From Gemmatimonadota bacterium (lineage in GTDB: Bacteria > Gemmatimonadota > Gemmatimonadetes > Gemmatimonadales > Gemmatimonadaceae), in the NCBI GenBank assembly GCA_023249305.1, contig JAHFCU010000003.1, positions 51,975 to 115,974 of the forward strand: a DNA stretch of 64,000 nucleotides, in the 5' to 3' direction. The notes under the pieces were generated by a model. That model searched no databases. It was given only the letters and a program-made list of their open reading frames with translations, and was not told the DNA's origin. Positions 32,618 through 41,181 of this stretch are shown here, piece by piece. Made by a program: the position numbers and the translations under genes. How positions within the stretch are numbered: position 1 is the stretch's first letter; every line of letters starts with the position of its first letter.

Positions 32618-33958
32618 CTACCCGCGCTTGCCGAGCGTCACCTTCAGCGTCACCTCAGCCCCGGCCCGTTGCACGACGATCTCGACGACGTCGCCCGGCT
32701 TATGCGCGCCCAGCGCGTCAGTGTAGTCGTAGATGTTCGTGATTGTCTTGCCGCCGAACCTGATCACGATGTCGCCCGCCTTCAGGCCGCCCTGCTCGGC
32801 CGGACTTCCCGGTCGGACGCCGGCAAGCTGCATGCCCTTCACGTCGGCCGCGCCCATGTCGGGCACTGACCCGAGGTACGCACCGCCGCCCGGACGCTCT
32901 GACGGACGATTGGCACCTGCCGTCTGGACGCGCTGGAACGTGAGGCGTGTCGGCCGGTCGGCGAGGGCGCGCACGACGCGCTCCGTGTAGTCGGCCACGC
33001 GCACGAGGCCTGGGAAGTTGAGGCGGTCGGCGAAGTCGTTGGCCGTGTGGTAGTCGTCGTGCAAGTCAGTGAAGAGGTGAAGCACCGGCAGGTCCTTGCG
33101 ATAGAACGCGGCATGGTCGCTCGGCCCTTCGCCGTCGCCGACCGCCGACAGCATGAGTTTCGGCGCGACGTTGGCACTGTCCACGATGCCCTTCATCTCG
33201 GTGGCGGTGAGCACACCGTAGACGATGAGCTTGTCGTTCTTCAGGCGGCCCACCATGTCGAGATTAACCATCGCCTGCACCTTCTCCTTCGGCACGGGCA
33301 GATGGTTCGCGAACTGTTCGCTGCCGAGCAGACCGAGTTCTTCACCCGTGAAATTCACCACGATGACCGAACGCTGCGCCGGACGCTGCGCGAAGCGCCG
33401 GGCCAGCTCGAGGACGGTCACCGTGCCGGAGCCGTTATCGTCGGCGCCGGGATGCATCACATGCCCTTTCTCCGGGTCGCGTGCGTTCGCTGAATCGCGC
33501 CCGAGGTGGTCAAAGTGCGCGCCCACGATCACGTACTCGCCAGCGAGCGATCCGTTGCCTGGAATGACCGCGGCGACGTTCTGCGTCTTGAGCAAGCGCG
33601 GTGAACCGTTGCGCACGGGGACACTCGCCGTGAACGGCAGGATGAAGCAGTCGGCCTTGCCCGTCACGCCGCCTTTCGCGCACCCTGGCCGGTCGGCTTG
33701 AGCGAAGCTCGAGAGACGGATGGCGTTGTAGCGCCGGGCGAGGTACACAGCGGCGCTGTCATTGCCTGGCGTGCCTGTGCCGCGGCCGTCGAGCGGCGCG
33801 CTGGCGAGATAGGTGACGTCAGTCCGCAGCTGATCCACAGCCGGCGTGCGGAACACGGCGGGCGTTGGGCGCAGGCCGGCCGAGCATGCCGTCAAGACAA
33901 GAACGGCGACGCCGACTGCGACGCCGCGCGAAGAGAAGAACGCGCGCATGACACTCAT
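32618..33958 (-). CDS. Secreted M28-family aminopeptidase with PDZ domain
   Basis: The start is at the ATG at 33956-33958 (MSVMRAFFSSRGVAVGVAVLVLTACS), giving a 446-residue lipoprotein. Zinc-site residues of the M28 fold are in place: GAHFDHLG (His), GADDNGSG (Asp), FTGEELGLLG (catalytic and binding Glu), NLDMVGRL (Asp) and DDYHTANDF (His). A C-terminal PDZ-like domain (about 360-440; VRPGSPAEQGGLKAGDIVIRFGG) follows. It should release N-terminal amino acids from peptides in the periplasm or outside. The family is common in Gemmatimonadota. Confidence 0.9.
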   Translation of the reverse strand: MSVMRAFFSSRGVAVGVAVLVLTACSAGLRPTPAVFRTPAVDQLRTDVTYLASAPLDGRGTGTPGNDSAAVYLARRYNAIRLSSFAQADRPGCAKGGVTGKADCFILPFTASVPVRNGSPRLLKTQNVAAVIPGNGSLAGEYVIVGAHFDHLGRDSANARDPEKGHVMHPGADDNGSGTVTVLELARRFAQRPAQRSVIVVNFTGEELGLLGSEQFANHLPVPKEKVQAMVNLDMVGRLKNDKLIVYGVLTATEMKGIVDSANVAPKLMLSAVGDGEGPSDHAAFYRKDLPVLHLFTDLHDDYHTANDFADRLNFPGLVRVADYTERVVRALADRPTRLTFQRVQTAGANRPSERPGGGAYLGSVPDMGAADVKGMQLAGVRPGSPAEQGGLKAGDIVIRFGGKTITNIYDYTDALGAHKPGDVVEIVVQRAGAEVTLKVTLGKRG

Positions 33959-33963
33959 GGGTG

Positions 33964-33991
33964 TTGAGGAGTGGGGGGTCCCGCGTATGTT
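33964..33991 (+). promoter_or_regulatory. Candidate promoter for the HEAT-repeat gene
   Basis: TTGAGG (33964-33969) and TATGTT (33986-33991) are 16 bases apart in the divergent region, about 50 bp before the ATG at 34042. It is a plausible sigma-70-type promoter but only by eye. Confidence 0.35.
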
Positions 33992-34041
33992 AGGCGGGCG
34001 GGGGATCGAAAGCCAGACAACCGCGCACCCCACAGCCTGAC

Positions 34042-35850
34042 ATGGACCGCCACATCGAGTTCACTTCGCAGTTGTCGCGCCTGGTTGCGCTGTACTCGCG
34101 CGATCCAGTGGACCACGCCGCGGAGAAGGTCGCCTTGCGCGCGGTGCGCGGCGCGGCGAAGCATGGCGCCGTCGAGCTGTCCATCGCCGAGGGGCAGCTG
34201 CGCACCGGCCACAATGACGCAAGCACTGAGGCGCCGGACGTTGCCGCGCTGCGACTATTGCTCACGGCGCTCGGTGTCGTGCGGATCAAGGTGCCGCACC
34301 ACGCGAAGCAGGAAGAGGTGAAACGCCTCGCCAAGCTGCTAGGTCGCGTCACCGCCGGTCAGATGACGCCGCAGGCGTTTGCCGATGATGTTGCGACGCA
34401 TGCGTGGAAGGAACTCACGATCGAACGCCTGTCGGCCGTTTCGGAGGTGAGCGCGAAAGAGCCGACGGAATTGGCCACGGAGACCTCCGCGGAAACGGTC
34501 GCGGAAGCGACCGCCGAAGTGTCCGCGCAGCCGTCCGCGGAGATGGCTGCCGAACCGACCGCTGAAGCGGGCGCGCAGGCAGAGACGCCCGCGACGGACG
34601 TTGAACGGTTCGCCGAGGAAGACACCGCGGCGACCAGTGCACGGGAAGCGGCTGAAGCCCCACCCGAAGGCATGCCCGCGCCGGCCGAGGAACCCGACGT
34701 CGTGCCGTCGGAATCGACAGCGGCCGAAGCCGTCGTGACTCCGGAAGAGGAGCCCCCACCGGCGGAGCCCGCGAAGCCCCTCGCGGAGAAACTGCCGCCC
34801 GAGGTTGAGCGTCTCGCCGGGCCGGACTATCGCGAGTTCTTTAACCGGCTGATCACCTCCAGCGAACCCGGTACGCTGCGGCGCCTGCTGGAGCCCGTAC
34901 AGTCCGCCATCGAGCAGACGGCGCGCGAAGGCGCCGTGCTGCAGTCGGCTAGGATGCTGCTCGCGATGTTCGCGGTTGAAGCGCTCGCTGAAGAGGAGGA
35001 AATGCGCCGTCAGTTCCTCGTGGTTCAGAGGCGCCTGACGAAACCGACGCTGATTCGCGCATACGCGATGTCGTACCTGGAGTCGCCGGAAGCCGCCGCC
35101 GACATCGCACAAGTGCTGGCCCGCTTCGACGAAGACGGCGCCGAGGCGGTGGCGGACTGCATTGGCACCGCGCCCGATCGCACCACACGCGATGCCTACC
35201 TGTCACTCCTCGGCCGCATGCCCGGCACGAATGATGCATTGCTGGCGATGCTGGATGACGACCGGGTGATTGTCGTGGAGCGTGCCATCGAACTGATGGT
35301 GACGCTCCAGCATCCCGATCTCGAACGCGTGCTCGGTGAGCAGCTCGGCCACGACAACGTCCGGGTGCGTGTGGCGGCGGCACGCGCACTAGCGTCGGCG
35401 ACAGGATCCTCGTTTGCCGCCGACGCGCTCCTGCGTGCGACCCAGGACGCTGCGCCTGAGGTTCGGCTCACGGCAGCAGTGGGGTTGCAGTCACGCCGCG
35501 AAGAGCGGTTGTCCGCGACCGTCGTGCCACGCCTCGACGAAGAAGATGAGCTCGACGTGCAGATTGCCCTCGTCGGCGTACTTGGGCGACTGGCAACGGC
35601 GGATGCAGTGCAGAAGCTCATCGCACTCGCGAACCCGACGGAGCGCATGTTGCGTCGGCGTCGTGCGCCCGTGCTGCGGCTCGTGGCCATCGAGGCGCTG
35701 GGGGAGGCGCGCACGCCCGCCGCGATGGTGGCGCTGCAAAAACTGCTCGAGGACAAGGAGAAAGAGGTACGCGAGGCGGCAGCGCGCCTCTACACGCGGG
35801 CCCGGCGGCAGACCGCGGCGATGGGCGTCGCGGCCGTCAGCGACTCCTGA
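34042..35850 (+). CDS. HEAT-repeat protein with acidic linker
   Basis: This 602-residue protein has no signal peptide. Residues 1-125 form a helical N-terminal part (MDRHIEFTSQLSRLVALYSRD). Residues about 130-250 are a low-complexity Ala/Glu/Pro/Thr linker built from degenerate A-E-x-x-A-E units. Residues 260-590 are helical repeats of HEAT type (VERAIELMVTLQHPDLERVLGEQL, VRVRVAAARALASA, APEVRLTAAVGLQSR, LVAIEALGEARTPAAMVALQKLL). HEAT repeats usually give protein contacts. No enzyme domain is visible and the partner is unknown. Confidence 0.8.
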   Translation: MDRHIEFTSQLSRLVALYSRDPVDHAAEKVALRAVRGAAKHGAVELSIAEGQLRTGHNDASTEAPDVAALRLLLTALGVVRIKVPHHAKQEEVKRLAKLLGRVTAGQMTPQAFADDVATHAWKELTIERLSAVSEVSAKEPTELATETSAETVAEATAEVSAQPSAEMAAEPTAEAGAQAETPATDVERFAEEDTAATSAREAAEAPPEGMPAPAEEPDVVPSESTAAEAVVTPEEEPPPAEPAKPLAEKLPPEVERLAGPDYREFFNRLITSSEPGTLRRLLEPVQSAIEQTAREGAVLQSARMLLAMFAVEALAEEEEMRRQFLVVQRRLTKPTLIRAYAMSYLESPEAAADIAQVLARFDEDGAEAVADCIGTAPDRTTRDAYLSLLGRMPGTNDALLAMLDDDRVIVVERAIELMVTLQHPDLERVLGEQLGHDNVRVRVAAARALASATGSSFAADALLRATQDAAPEVRLTAAVGLQSRREERLSATVVPRLDEEDELDVQIALVGVLGRLATADAVQKLIALANPTERMLRRRRAPVLRLVAIEALGEARTPAAMVALQKLLEDKEKEVREAAARLYTRARRQTAAMGVAAVSDS

Positions 35851-35923
35851 CGGCACGCCGCACGCGCCCTTGCGGAGCGGTTCGGCGGCGCGACCACCTC
35901 ACACTCATTGGGTGAAGCAAGCC

Positions 35924-36280
35924 ATGGACTGGACTCTGCTCGTGGTCATCGGCCTTGCGGCCGGCATGCTCGCTGGGCTCTTCGGCCTCGGCGGCGGCGT
36001 CGTCATCGTGCCCGCCCTCGTGTACCTCGCGCGCATGCCACTCCTAGGCGCGATTGGGACTTCGCTCGGCGCGCTGCTTCTGCCCGTCGGGGCGCTCGGC
36101 GCGTGGTCGTACTATCGCGGCGGCCACTTGCAATGGCGCGCGTCGCTGTGGATCGCCCTCGGGCTGTTCTTCGGAGCATGGATCGGCGCGCGCATCGCGC
36201 AGTCGATGACCGATGCGTCGCTGCGGCGTCTCTTCGCCGTATTGCTGGCGGGCGTGGCGGTGAAGATGTGGCTTGGCTGA
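35924..36280 (+). CDS. Half-size TSUP (TauE/SafE) membrane protein
   Basis: The start is at the ATG at 35924 (MDWTLLVVIGLAAGMLAGLFGLGGGVVIVPAL). The 118 residues carry one copy of the TauE repeat, with the motif GLFGLGGGVVIVPALVYLARMPLLGAIGTSLGA and three to four helices. Full TSUP proteins have two such repeats in about 250 residues, so this could act as a dimer or be a truncated relative. The substrate is unknown (sulfur compounds or organic anions in the family). An interspersed repeat starts directly after the stop. Confidence 0.75.
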   Translation: MDWTLLVVIGLAAGMLAGLFGLGGGVVIVPALVYLARMPLLGAIGTSLGALLLPVGALGAWSYYRGGHLQWRASLWIALGLFFGAWIGARIAQSMTDASLRRLFAVLLAGVAVKMWLG

Positions 36281-36357
36281 AGACGATTGAGGACGGGGAC
36301 TCAGGATTCCGATTTCGGATCTGCGATTGGCGATTGACGATTGGCGATGGCCCGGAG
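36281..36357 (+). repeat. Intergenic repeat, copy A
   Basis: The repeat begins right after the stop codon with AGACGATTGA and contains GGGACTCAGGATTCCGAT (36296-36313), then GATTGGCGATT units. The 18-mer is repeated exactly on the other strand at 57522-57539, and the flanking parts resemble the copy at 43924. Confidence 0.65.
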
Positions 36358-36360
36358 GCG

Positions 36361-36747
36361 CTATTCGGGCGATCGCACGGCGACGAGTGAAAGCGCGAAG
36401 ACGAGCGCGCCAGGCAGCGCCAGCCGCCAGTCGCCCGTGAGGAAGAGCAGCACGCCGCCGAAGAGCGCAGCGAATTCCCCGACGGCCCACGCGACTACCG
36501 ACAGCGCGCGTCGCAACGCCGGCTCCGCGGAGTCGATCCGCAACCGCAGCGCCATCACTACCGCCGCCGAAATGCCGACCGCCGTGTACATCACGGTCGT
36601 GAGCGTGCGCATCCCTGTGGGCGACGCCGCAGGTTGCCTTCGCGATCCAATGAACCACGCAACCACGAGGAACGTGGCCACGCCGACCGCCATCGCCGTA
36701 CGAATCAGGAAAGCCGCCCGGACCGGCGGCACCTCGGCACGGTTCAT
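36361..36747 (-). CDS. Four-helix membrane protein of unknown function
   Basis: This 128-residue protein has four predicted membrane helices (RTAMAVGVATFLVVAWFIG, LTTVMYTAVGISAAVVMAL, WAVGEFAALFGGVLLFLTG, LALPGALVFALSLVAV). Its ATG overlaps the stop of the amidohydrolase gene as ATGA, so it is translated with it. I do not recognise the family. A repeat element separates it from the convergent TSUP gene. Confidence 0.65.
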   Translation of the reverse strand: MNRAEVPPVRAAFLIRTAMAVGVATFLVVAWFIGSRRQPAASPTGMRTLTTVMYTAVGISAAVVMALRLRIDSAEPALRRALSVVAWAVGEFAALFGGVLLFLTGDWRLALPGALVFALSLVAVRSPE

Positions 36748-38435
36748 GGAGCTGCCTCATACACGCGTGTGCCGCCCACCCACGTCTGCAACACTTTCGT
36801 CTGCAGAATGAGTTCAGCCGGACATCTCATGATGTCCTGATCGAGCACGACGAAGTCGGCGTACTTCCCGGGCGTGAGCGATCCGAGGACCTTCTCTTGG
36901 AATGCTGCGTACGCGGGCCAGATCGTCATCGCCTTCAGCGCTTCGTCGCGCGTCATGCGTTCGGCGGGATACCACCCGCCCGGCGGCCAGTCGCGCGCAT
37001 CCTGTCGCGACACGGCGGAGTGGAACGAGATGAGCGGGTTCACCTTCTCCACGGGGAAGTCGCTGCCGTTGGGAACCACGACGCCGGTGTTCAGCAGCGA
37101 ACGCCACGCGTAGGCGCCGAGCAGGCGTCCCGCGCCGAGTCGCGCTTCGGCCCAGTACATGTCACTCGTCTGGTGACTCGCCTGCATCGAGGGTATCACG
37201 CCAAGCGACGCGAACCGCGGAATGTCGTCGTAGCTGAGGATCTGCGCGTGTTCGATGCGGAACCGATGATCGGCCGTGGGCACGGCCTTGAGTGCCGCCT
37301 CGTAGGCATCGAGCACCAGACGATTGCCGCGATCACCGATGGCGTGCGTATTGATCTGGAATCCGGCCTTGAGCGCACGCATCGCGACATCCTGGATGTG
37401 AGCGGGCGCGGAGACGAGCAGGCCGATGTTCTTCGGGTCGTCGCGGTACGGCTCGAGCAATGCCGCGCCGCGGGAACCAAGCGCGCCGTCCGCGTAGAGC
37501 TTGATGGAACGCACCCACAGCGTGCCATTGTAGCCGTCCATCAGCGGGCCGCGCTTGATCCATGTGTCAATAGTGGCCGCGTTGTCGCTTATCATCGCGT
37601 AGATGCGCAACTTGAGCTGGCCGCTCTTCGCGAGCTCCTCGTACACGTCCAGCTCCGTCGCGCCCGCGCCGGCGTCGTGCACGCCGGTGAGTCCCCAACG
37701 CTGCGCTTCGGTGACGGCATCCACGATGGACTTCTTGACGTCGTCGCGCGTCGCCCGCGGAATCGCGCGGCGCACCAGGCCCTGCGCGTTGTCCACGAAC
37801 ACGCCGGCGGGGCTACCATCAGCCAAGCGCTCGATGTGTCCGCCGGATGGATCCTGCGTCTGCGCGGTGACGCCGGCCGCCTGTAGGGCCTTGAGGTTCG
37901 CGAGGCCGGCGTGGCCGTCCACGCGCACGATGTACACCGGATGATCGGGCACCGCGGCGGTCATCTTCTCGTGCGTCGGAAAGCGGGTGTCGCCCCAGTC
38001 GTTCTGGTCCCATCCGCGGCCGAGCACCCACTGTCCCTTCGGCGTCTGCTTCGCGCGCTCCGCAACGCGCGCGACGACCTCGTCGTAGGAGGCCGTGCCG
38101 GTCAGATCCACAATGTGCAGCGCATCGCCGAGCCCGGCGACATGTCCGTGCGCGTCCACCATCCCGGGGATCACAGTGCGGCCACCGAGGTCCACGACGC
38201 GCGTCGCGGCGCCCTTGAGCGCGAGAGCGCCCGACGCGTTGCCGGCAAACAACACCCGGTTGCCGGCGACAGCGACGGCCTCCACCACCGGACGCGTGTC
38301 GTCGGCAGTGTAGATGCGGGCGTTCGTGAGGATGAGATCGGCGCGCGACGCGGCACCCGGCGCGCCACCCTGGGCGAACGCCACCGCGGCGGCGGTAGTA
38401 ATGAACAGAAGGCCGCGCGAGATCAGGCGGAGCAT
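36744..38435 (-). CDS. Exported amidohydrolase (YtcJ-like)
   Basis: This 563-residue protein has a signal peptide (MLRLISRGLLFITTAAAVAFAQ). The amidohydrolase start is typical: ADLILTNARIYTADDTRPVVEAVAV, GRTVIPGMVDAHGHV with the metal-binding HxH, HDAGAG, the INTHAIGDRGNRLVLDAYE segment and RIEHAQIL. The C-terminus (LGSLTPGKYADFVVLDQDIM) closes the composite beta domain. YtcJ-type enzymes hydrolyse unidentified amide or formamide substrates. It is followed by a small membrane protein gene in the same operon. Confidence 0.88.
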   Translation of the reverse strand: MLRLISRGLLFITTAAAVAFAQGGAPGAASRADLILTNARIYTADDTRPVVEAVAVAGNRVLFAGNASGALALKGAATRVVDLGGRTVIPGMVDAHGHVAGLGDALHIVDLTGTASYDEVVARVAERAKQTPKGQWVLGRGWDQNDWGDTRFPTHEKMTAAVPDHPVYIVRVDGHAGLANLKALQAAGVTAQTQDPSGGHIERLADGSPAGVFVDNAQGLVRRAIPRATRDDVKKSIVDAVTEAQRWGLTGVHDAGAGATELDVYEELAKSGQLKLRIYAMISDNAATIDTWIKRGPLMDGYNGTLWVRSIKLYADGALGSRGAALLEPYRDDPKNIGLLVSAPAHIQDVAMRALKAGFQINTHAIGDRGNRLVLDAYEAALKAVPTADHRFRIEHAQILSYDDIPRFASLGVIPSMQASHQTSDMYWAEARLGAGRLLGAYAWRSLLNTGVVVPNGSDFPVEKVNPLISFHSAVSRQDARDWPPGGWYPAERMTRDEALKAMTIWPAYAAFQEKVLGSLTPGKYADFVVLDQDIMRCPAELILQTKVLQTWVGGTRVYEAAP

Positions 38436-38508
38436 ATGAAGGGTCCGGGAAAAGGAATTGTCGTCGTCGTTCTCTACCGGCCGGAGGGCGGCGCTGTGCC
38501 GCGGGCGG

Positions 38509-39036
38509 TCAGTCGCCGGGGCCGATGGCCGGACCGGCCGAATCCCGCGCTTCGCGCAGCATCGTGATCGCTGACGAGTGGATCACGACGTCGCCGAGGG
38601 CGCGGCCGTCGGCCGCGAGCGATGCCGCCTTAACGCCGACGAACTTGCCGCTCGAGCTGAGGTAATCGCTCAGCCGCTGTTGCGGGGCGAGCGGCAGGAT
38701 GCCTTTCACCGTCGTACCACCGACAAGAACGATGTCCACGCCGCGCTCGCCGACGCCGATGGCGGACTGCCCGAGCACGAGCACGTTGCCGTCGGGCGCC
38801 GACGCGAGGACGATGTGGTCCGTCTGCACGATGACGTGTCCCGGCATTTCGTTCAGCTTGGGTCGGCGTGCGTGCACCATGTTCATCCAGCCGCCCTTCC
38901 GGTTGGCTAGGTACTGCACCAGCGGCGCGTCGTCGCCGATGTAGATCTCGCCCTCGAGCATCGTCGTGTCGCGCATGATCAAGTGAAGTCGCTTGGACTC
39001 CACCGACTTGGCAGTTCTTGTGCTGGGTCCGGTCAT
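38509..39036 (-). CDS. Unknown protein with an internal duplication
   Basis: This 175-residue protein has no signal peptide. It appears to consist of two copies of a ~60-residue unit. The first is MRDTTMLEGEIYIGDDAPLVQYL...GHVIVQTDHIVLA, the second GGTTVKGILPLAPQQRLSDYL...LGDVVIHSSAITML. Both show a G-x-I-x-x-x-x-x-x-L-x-x-Y-L core and end in a V-I-x-x-x-x-I strand. This resembles a small beta-rich domain repeated in tandem. I do not recognise a function. It is divergent from the M61 peptidase gene. Confidence 0.6.
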   Translation of the reverse strand: MTGPSTRTAKSVESKRLHLIMRDTTMLEGEIYIGDDAPLVQYLANRKGGWMNMVHARRPKLNEMPGHVIVQTDHIVLASAPDGNVLVLGQSAIGVGERGVDIVLVGGTTVKGILPLAPQQRLSDYLSSSGKFVGVKAASLAADGRALGDVVIHSSAITMLREARDSAGPAIGPGD

Positions 39037-39140
39037 GCGCCTAGGCGCCTCGCAACGCGGGGATTTAGTCGGACGGATGGCGGCCGCGGAGCCGCGATCA
39101 CATCACAGACGTACACGGCCGGGCTGCCGCCCAGCACCAT

Positions 39141-39146
39141 TATAAT
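39141..39146 (+). promoter_or_regulatory. Perfect TATAAT hexamer upstream of the M61 peptidase
   Basis: TATAAT lies 65 bp before the preferred ATG (39211). I see no good -35 at 17 bases. If it is a real -10, transcription would begin near 39153, which argues against the upstream in-frame starts of the peptidase gene. Confidence 0.35.
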
Positions 39147-39210
39147 GAACGATGCGCGACGGCCCTCGGCAACGCCACACGGACCGCGGGTGCGCCGCTA
39201 CCTTCTCCGC

Positions 39211-41064
39211 ATGCCCTTCGGACTCCCGATGCGCCGATTCGCCGCGCTTCTGTTCATCATCGTAGCCCGCCTTGCCGCGGCGCAGGGCGCTGCCGCGCCG
39301 TGCGCCTCCGCGTGCACCGCGTCCGCACCGCGTTCAGCGGCCATTGGCGACGTTCGCTATGACCTGCTGTTCGACGCGGCGCACGGCCTCACGCGATCAG
39401 TTGGCGTGCAGATGCAATTCACCGTGCGCGGCAACGAACCGGTGCTGCTGTCGCTTCCGGCGTGGACGCCGGGAGCGTACGAGATTAGCGACTACGCCCG
39501 CAATGTGTCGGGCTTCGCCGCGACGTTCGGTTCACGAGCGCTGCGCTGGGACAAGCTCGATCCCGATACATGGCGGATTCACCCCGATGGCGCGCGCGAG
39601 ATCACGGTGCGCTTCGAGTCGCGGGCCGATTCGCTCGACAATGCCTTCAACTGGGCCGTCGATGAGTTCGCGCTCGTCAACGGGACCAACGTGTTCCTCT
39701 ATCCCGAGGGACAGCCCTTCGAGTTCGCGGCGACGGTGACCGTGAAGGCCGAACCGCAGTGGCAGGTGGCAACCGGGCTTGCGCGCGGGTCCGACGGTGC
39801 ATTCACCGCACTCACGTACCATGAACTGGTGGACGCGCCGTTCTTCATCGGTCGATTCGATCTCGACAGTACGCAGATTGCCGGCCGCTGGATGCGGCTC
39901 GCGACGTATCCCGCGGGGAGTGAGAGTGGTGCGCGCCGCGCCGCGCTGTGGGAATCGCTGCGCAAGTCGGTGCCGCCCGAGGCGGCCGTCTTCGGCGAAG
40001 TGCCGTGGACGACGTACACGGTGATGCAGATCGCCGATTCGACCTTCCGTGGGATGAGCGCGCTCGAGCACCAAAACTCGAATGTCGGCGTGGTCGGCAC
40101 GCCTTTTCTCGACGAGTCGTTCGTGCTGAGCGTGTACGCGCACGAGATCTTCCACGCATACAACGTCAAGCGCCTACGCCCCGCCGACCTCTGGCCCTAC
40201 CGGTATGACGCGGCGCAGCCCACACCTTGGCTCTGGGTCAGCGAAGGGATCACCGATTATTACGCCGATCTCGTTATGGTGCGCGGCGGGGCCATCACGC
40301 CCGCGGAGTTCCGCGGACTCACGCATGGCAAGATGGATCACGTAAGACAGTTGGCGCCGATCGCTCTCGAGGACGCGTCGTTGCAGACGTGGCTGCGCAT
40401 GCGCGATGGCACGCAGGACATCTACTATGACAAGGGGTCGCTCGCGGGTCTCGCGCTCGACATCCTCATTCGCGACGCCACCGACAACTCGGCCTCGCTG
40501 GATGACGTGATGCGCGCGCTGTACAACGCCGAGTACAAGAACGGGCGCGGCTTCACCGCAGACGACTGGTGGGGCGCCGTGTCGCGCGCCGCGCGCGGAG
40601 CTTCGTTCAGCGACTTCGCCGCGCGCTACGTGGACGGCCGTGAGGTGTACCCCTGGGACAAGTGGCTGCTGAAGGCGGGATGGCGTCTCGTCTCGGACAC
40701 CATTGCCCAGGCCCGGCTCGGCGTCGTACTCGCGCCCGATTCGACCGGGCTGATGGTGGCATCCGTTGATCCGGCGAGCGTGGCGGACGCGGCCGGCGTG
40801 CGCGTGGGAGACTTTCTCGAGAAGGTGGCCGGGGTGAGCGCCAACGATCCGGCGTTCTTTCAGAAGTGGAGCGCGCAAGCCGGCGTCCAGCCGGGGGCGC
40901 CGCTGGACATCGAGGTTCGGCGCGGCGGGCGGCGGCTCACGTTGCACGGCCAGATGCGATTCGCGACACTCATCAACGCGCGGCTCGAGGACGATCCGTC
41001 CGCGTCGCCAAAGGCGCTGCGCATCCGCAACGGCATCCTGTCGGGGAGCGTCTCGGCGCCGTAA
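39211..41064 (+). CDS. M61-family (glycyl aminopeptidase-like) metallopeptidase with PDZ domain
   Basis: I choose the ATG at 39211, because the next residues form a signal peptide (MPFGLPMRRFAALLFIIVARLAAAQ); the frame is open farther upstream. The 617-residue product has an N-terminal beta domain (PAWTPGAYEISDYARNVSGF, typical of M61) and the catalytic HEIFHAYNVKRLRP (HExxH) with the third zinc ligand in SEGITDYYADL. A C-terminal PDZ domain (about 490-590; LMVASVDPASVADAAGVRVGD) follows. It should hydrolyse peptides in the periplasm. Confidence 0.9.
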   Translation: MPFGLPMRRFAALLFIIVARLAAAQGAAAPCASACTASAPRSAAIGDVRYDLLFDAAHGLTRSVGVQMQFTVRGNEPVLLSLPAWTPGAYEISDYARNVSGFAATFGSRALRWDKLDPDTWRIHPDGAREITVRFESRADSLDNAFNWAVDEFALVNGTNVFLYPEGQPFEFAATVTVKAEPQWQVATGLARGSDGAFTALTYHELVDAPFFIGRFDLDSTQIAGRWMRLATYPAGSESGARRAALWESLRKSVPPEAAVFGEVPWTTYTVMQIADSTFRGMSALEHQNSNVGVVGTPFLDESFVLSVYAHEIFHAYNVKRLRPADLWPYRYDAAQPTPWLWVSEGITDYYADLVMVRGGAITPAEFRGLTHGKMDHVRQLAPIALEDASLQTWLRMRDGTQDIYYDKGSLAGLALDILIRDATDNSASLDDVMRALYNAEYKNGRGFTADDWWGAVSRAARGASFSDFAARYVDGREVYPWDKWLLKAGWRLVSDTIAQARLGVVLAPDSTGLMVASVDPASVADAAGVRVGDFLEKVAGVSANDPAFFQKWSAQAGVQPGAPLDIEVRRGGRRLTLHGQMRFATLINARLEDDPSASPKALRIRNGILSGSVSAP

Positions 41065-41181
41065 GCTAGACGGACGTTGCGTTGCAGCCGCGCTCAACGG
41101 GGCGCCGGCCTGCCACGTTACGAGAGCATCCGCCGCTTTGCGGCCGTCCGGCCGCGCACTGACCCTGCATCCCTCACGACC

